Assembly: GCF_019448085.1 (NCBI RefSeq)
Contig: NZ_JAGFNZ010000002.1
Span: 124,001-188,000 of the forward strand
From: Caproiciproducens faecalis
GTDB taxonomy: Bacteria > Bacillota > Clostridia > Oscillospirales > Acutalibacteraceae
Reading direction: 5' to 3'
DNA length: 64,000 nt
Shown here: piece by piece, positions 60,530-64,000 of the stretch
How positions within the stretch are numbered: position 1 is the stretch's first letter
How the letters are laid out: each line of letters opens with the position of its first letter
Program-made: the position numbers and the translations under genes
The notes under the pieces: generated by a model
The model's input: the letters and a program-made list of their open reading frames with translations, nothing else
Databases searched by the model: none
What the model was told of the DNA's origin: nothing

Positions 60530-60558
60530 ATTATATACATAATAGTATAGTTTTACAA
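60530..60558 (-). promoter_or_regulatory. Promoter of the ParA-ComFB operon
   Basis: Minus strand TTGTAA (60553-60558), 17 bp, TATAAT (60530-60535), about 38 nt before the parA start. Confidence 0.8.
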
Positions 60559-60585
60559 TATTTTCAACAAGATAAGTGTTTCCCT

Positions 60586-61515
60586 TCACGCCTTTCGTCC
60601 GTCATTAAGAAATTCCAGAATGAGCCGGTAAGCTTCTCTGACCTGGGAAAACACCGGCGGCAAGGAAAAGAAGCCGTGCAGCGCGCCGGGAATCCGGTGA
60701 ACCTCAACAAGGTTCCCGGCTTCTTTCAAACGCAGCCCGTAATCTTCCGCTTCGTCGCGAAGCGGGTCGTATTCCGCCGTGAGAATCAGGGTGCGGGGCT
60801 GACGGCTGAAATCCTTGGAAGCCAGCGGAGCGAAATAGGGGTTCTGCAGGTCTTCGTCACTCGCCTTATACAGCTCCAAATAGTCGTGAATCCGCTTGGA
60901 AGTCAGCAGATACTTGGTTCCATTGCTCCTCACAGAGGCGTATGGCGACTTTTGCGTGTGGTCAGAGTAAGTGGACGGGTAGATCAGGATTTGGCGTTCC
61001 GGCAGAAATTCACCCCTGTCGCGGGCCATCAGCGAAACAGCCGCGGCCAGATTTCCGCCCGCGCTGTCCCCGATCAACGTGATTTTTTCCGTGGGCACCT
61101 TTAAATAATCCGTGTGCAGAAAAATTTCCCGGGCCACACGGTAGCAGTCCTCCGGTGCGGCGGGAAAACGATATTCCGGCGCCAGGCGGTAATCGACCGA
61201 CACCACAGTGCTTCCGGTCATATTGGCCATATTGGCGCAGATCCGGTTATAACCGTCCACGTTTCCGGCAACCCAGCCTCCTCCATGAAAAAAAATAAGA
61301 AGGGACTGAGCTCCTTCGTCCGGGGAAAAGATTCTGACGGGGATGTTATGATTTTCATAAGACACGACATGATCCCATTTTTGATACGGAAGTTTTCCGA
61401 AATGAAGTCCCCTGACCCGAATAACGGCACGGTGAAGCCTTTTGCTTTCTTTTGCCTCTATATCCGTATAGGAAAGCGCTCTTAAAGCAACGCGCATCAT
61501 TCTTTTTACCGCCAC
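60586..61515 (-). CDS. Alpha/beta hydrolase, hormone-sensitive-lipase-type esterase
   Basis: 309 aa carboxylesterase of the HSL group. Oxyanion motif FFHGGGWVAGN, nucleophile GDSAGGNLA, then Asp in EYDPLRDE and catalytic His in PGALHGFFS. Hydrolyses short-chain esters. GTG 61515 is taken as start, with ATG 61500 an equally possible site. It ends 27 nt before the ParA operon promoter, so read-through into that operon is possible. No terminator is visible between. Confidence 0.92.
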   Translation of the reverse strand: MAVKRMMRVALRALSYTDIEAKESKRLHRAVIRVRGLHFGKLPYQKWDHVVSYENHNIPVRIFSPDEGAQSLLIFFHGGGWVAGNVDGYNRICANMANMTGSTVVSVDYRLAPEYRFPAAPEDCYRVAREIFLHTDYLKVPTEKITLIGDSAGGNLAAAVSLMARDRGEFLPERQILIYPSTYSDHTQKSPYASVRSNGTKYLLTSKRIHDYLELYKASDEDLQNPYFAPLASKDFSRQPRTLILTAEYDPLRDEAEDYGLRLKEAGNLVEVHRIPGALHGFFSLPPVFSQVREAYRLILEFLNDGRKA

Positions 61516-61592
61516 GGCTCCACAACCTTTCCCCTGTTTTTTCTTTCTTAGCCGTTACTTAGTATTCACAGTTCGGCCCATTTTATTGCCAT

Positions 61593-61634
61593 TGAAATAA
61601 AAAGGCTGCATGGAATTGTTTTTCCATGCAGCTT
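61593..61634 (-). terminator. Terminator of the PAS-GGDEF gene
   Basis: Minus strand GCTGCATGGAA / TTCCATGCAGC stem with a short A-rich loop, followed by CTTTTTATTTC. Confidence 0.9.
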
Positions 61635-61646
61635 AAAAAGGATGAT

Positions 61647-64000
61647 CTATTTTTCACTATCCGGTATGTCGGAATAAAACGCAAAACGGTCTTTCCCCTG
61701 TTCTTTCGCCTTATAAAGCGCGCTGTCCGCTTTTGGGTAAAGCTCCTGATACGTTGTTCCGTCGGAAGGGTACAGCGCAATGCCGATACTGCCGGAAATT
61801 CTGTACTCCAAGTGCCCGCCTGCGTGGGTGTGATGGAATATTTCGCACATAGCCTGCGCCTTTTCCGCAATCAGGTCATCCGTGGCAATGTCACGAAGGA
61901 AAACAAGAAATTCATCTCCGCCGATACGCCCAACCACATCCGACGTGCGGAACAGTTTTTGAAGCTTTGCAGAAATATCGCAGATAACCCCATCCCCGGC
62001 CAGATGGCCGAACTGGTCGTTGATCGCCTTGAAGTTATCCACATCGACCATCATCAGCGCATGGACACCGAAGGAGTTTGAAGCCGAAAGATGATCTTCA
62101 ATCTGGGACTGTGTTGCCGTCTTGTTGTAAAGGTTCGTCAGCGGGTCGCGCTGCGACTTGTCCATCAGCCTCTGCATTTCCTTTTTCTGGCTGTCGATGT
62201 TATAGGCCTTACCGACTGCTTTGCTCGGTTTTCCGTAGGAATCATACATAATCTTGGCTCTCACCCGGTGCCAGACAGGCTGACCCATTTTGGTAATGAA
62301 ACGGAACTCGATTTCATGCTCCGTGTTGCCCGTACGGAATTCCTTTAACAGCGACCCAAACTGGGACAGGTCATCCTTGCAGATACTCCGATTCTGTCCG
62401 ATGTCTCTAAGGAAATTAGAAATATGCGGATACTGCCCGGTAAGCGCGGTGAAAAGCGGAGAGAAATCCATGCGGTCGGTCACAATATCATACTCAAACA
62501 TAATATCGTCCGAGAGATTCTCCGCTATCTGGTAGCGTTCCCGCTCCACTTCCAGCTCTTCCTGTGTCTGCTTGAGCGAGGTGATGTCCGTGTAAACGCA
62601 CTGGTAAATCACCTGATTGTTCTGATTGACGGTGTGTGTTCCGCTCAGAGAAACCCAGATGACGCCGCCGTCCTTCTTCACCATGCGAAATTCCGCGGTG
62701 ACGGGCCGGTTGTCTTCGATCTGCTTTTTCAGTAGAATCGCAACAAGTTGAGCATCTTCACTGTGGACGTTGCGGATTCCTTCCTCACCCGGAAGAAGCG
62801 CATACTCCTCCTTGGTGTACCCTGTCAGCTTATAGAACCCGTCGCTCGCATAGAGAAGTTTCAAATCGCCATCATACAGATACTGCGCAACGCCGCCCGG
62901 AATGCTGTTTGCAAGCGTCTGCAGCTGAGTCATGATGTCATTCGCTTTTTTATGGGCCTGTTTGGATTCGGTAATATCCACCACTACCGCATAGAATTCA
63001 CGGTATCCGTTCTCGTGGGTAACGATTTTGGCACGGTTCAGCAGCCAGCGGACGGCCCCTTGCGCTGTAACAATCCGGTACTTCACTTCCGCAAAATTTT
63101 CTTTGGAAATCTGGTGATGGATGCTGTCAATCACCCGGAGCCGATCTTCCTCATACACCATGTTGTAGAAGGAATGGTCGTAGGTGCTGAGGAACTGTTC
63201 CCGGGTATACCCCAGCATCTTCAGCAAGCCGTCGCTCACAAACTGGAATTCCGCGTTTTCATCCGCGCTGAAACGGAACGCGCCGCCGGGCAGGTTGGCA
63301 ACAAAGGTCTCCAGCTCCACCTTGGTGCTCTTCAACTCGTCGTTTTTTGTGCGCAGTTTTTCCCTATTCTTCCGTTCTGACAGAATAATATAGGCCGCAA
63401 GCAGAATCAGTAAAATGGCAAGCCTGACGACCAGCGAAACCGTATAGGTTAGCACTTTATTGGACCTTGACGTAACGGCATTGAGGGAAACCGTTCCGAA
63501 AAGATACCAGTCCCCCGCACCCACAGGCAAATAGGAAACATAGTATTCCCCAAGATTCGTATAGTAATGGAAATTTCCCGCCTGCCCGCTTTTCATAGCC
63601 TCTTTGATCCGGCTGATCGAAGAAGCATCCTTCAGCGCGGGGCTTGTGAGCGAAAAGATATTGTCACCGATATGCTGGGAATCCGGTGAAAGGATAATCG
63701 TACCGTCCCCCTGAATCAGCCAGCTGTTCCCTTTTTCACCGGGAATTTTCGTTTTGATAAACTCGCTGAACGATTTTGCGGGGATGATGGTGCTGACTGT
63801 ACCGACAATCTTCTCTCCGCTGCGAATGGGTACTGCGGCAGCAATGCTGTTGGTTCCGTCCGTTCCGAGCCCCGGCACGACCGCAACAGCCTCCTTGCCG
63901 CTCATCGCCTGCTTAAAACAGGGCCAGCCGCCGATTTGGATTGTCTGCCCGCCCGCAAGATAGCAGGTGCCGTCAGGAAGCCCCACCGCCAGGGTGGAAA
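61647..64000 (-). CDS. dCache-PAS-PAS-PAS-GGDEF membrane diguanylate cyclase (5' end outside window)
   Basis: At least 784 codons; the frame is open to the right edge, so the N-terminal part (signal anchor and first Cache half) is missing here. The visible order is: rest of an extracytoplasmic Cache sensor, one membrane helix (VVRLAILLILLAAYIILS), three PAS domains (about 225-345, 350-470, 480-600), and a GGDEF domain at the end with intact RIGGDEFLVFL and DVDNFKAINDQFGH. Expected to make c-di-GMP in response to an extracellular small molecule. Ends in a terminator. Confidence 0.94.
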   Translation of the reverse strand, partial: STLAVGLPDGTCYLAGGQTIQIGGWPCFKQAMSGKEAVAVVPGLGTDGTNSIAAAVPIRSGEKIVGTVSTIIPAKSFSEFIKTKIPGEKGNSWLIQGDGTIILSPDSQHIGDNIFSLTSPALKDASSISRIKEAMKSGQAGNFHYYTNLGEYYVSYLPVGAGDWYLFGTVSLNAVTSRSNKVLTYTVSLVVRLAILLILLAAYIILSERKNREKLRTKNDELKSTKVELETFVANLPGGAFRFSADENAEFQFVSDGLLKMLGYTREQFLSTYDHSFYNMVYEEDRLRVIDSIHHQISKENFAEVKYRIVTAQGAVRWLLNRAKIVTHENGYREFYAVVVDITESKQAHKKANDIMTQLQTLANSIPGGVAQYLYDGDLKLLYASDGFYKLTGYTKEEYALLPGEEGIRNVHSEDAQLVAILLKKQIEDNRPVTAEFRMVKKDGGVIWVSLSGTHTVNQNNQVIYQCVYTDITSLKQTQEELEVERERYQIAENLSDDIMFEYDIVTDRMDFSPLFTALTGQYPHISNFLRDIGQNRSICKDDLSQFGSLLKEFRTGNTEHEIEFRFITKMGQPVWHRVRAKIMYDSYGKPSKAVGKAYNIDSQKKEMQRLMDKSQRDPLTNLYNKTATQSQIEDHLSASNSFGVHALMMVDVDNFKAINDQFGHLAGDGVICDISAKLQKLFRTSDVVGRIGGDEFLVFLRDIATDDLIAEKAQAMCEIFHHTHAGGHLEYRISGSIGIALYPSDGTTYQELYPKADSALYKAKEQGKDRFAFYSDIPDSEK

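Overview
The window looks like a chromosomal stretch of an anaerobic, low-to-mid-GC Gram-positive bacterium of class Clostridia, most likely an Oscillospiraceae/Ruminococcaceae-type organism. The reasons are strong GGAGG-type ribosome sites, frequent TTG/GTG starts, T-box and yybP-ykoY leaders, an oxygen-sensitive pyruvate formate-lyase with its activase, a superoxide reductase instead of a classical SOD, ferredoxin-type proteins, and many TTGACA-N17-TATAAT promoters. The genus assignment is inference. No tRNA, rRNA, insertion sequence, prophage or CRISPR array was seen. This is ordinary, densely packed core/accessory chromosome.

Layout. 1-4.6 kb: polyamine genes (Orn/Lys/Arg decarboxylase, two tandem spermidine-synthase paralogues), then a terminator and a RocB-like M20 peptidase. 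4.8-7.5 kb: DUF4342 protein and an OmpR-type two-component system. 7.7-10.2 kb: 37-aa peptide with a nitroreductase, a flavin reductase and a TipAS-type MerR regulator. 10.4-13.5 kb: amino-acid (probably cysteine) ABC importer. 13.5-17 kb: secreted phosphodiester-glycosidase, a cluster of three small proteins and a DUF362 ferredoxin. 17-21 kb: CheW behind a sigma-D-type promoter, DedA, a YbhN-like membrane protein and a MATE exporter. 21-24 kb: redox/stress genes (Fe-S aldo-keto reductase, DJ-1/PfpI, DsrE) and YccF. 24-29 kb: ABC-2 exporter divergent from a NarL-type two-component system. 29-31 kb: EAL-CBS-GGDEF protein. 31-35 kb: isoleucyl-tRNA synthetase under an Ile T-box. 34.6-38 kb: racemase, adenine deaminase, pyrophosphatase. 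38-41.3 kb: structured RNA, P-type ATPase and an Mn2+ riboswitch. 41.3-46 kb: flavodoxin, pflA, pflB (ZTP riboswitch) and superoxide reductase. 46-50 kb: PLP decarboxylase with a TrmB regulator, and a chemoreceptor with a structured leader. 50-54 kb: S24/XRE and GntR regulators, small proteins, ilvD. 54-57.3 kb: HAD hydrolase, DUF421, MsrA, secreted lipase. 57.4-60.6 kb: four-gene operon ParA-ComFB-lipid kinase-PAP2. 60.6-64 kb: esterase and a PAS-GGDEF sensor running off the window.

Themes that link genes: metal and redox homeostasis (Mn2+ riboswitch/ATPase, SOR, MsrA, flavodoxin, flavin reductases, DJ-1); cyclic-dinucleotide signalling (EAL-CBS-GGDEF, PAS-GGDEF, ComFB); and RNA-based control (T-box, Mn2+, ZTP and two unassigned structured RNAs). 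The most unusual items are the ParA-ComFB-DagK-PAP2 operon, the unassigned structured RNA at 38.07-38.35 kb, and the structured leader upstream of the chemoreceptor.
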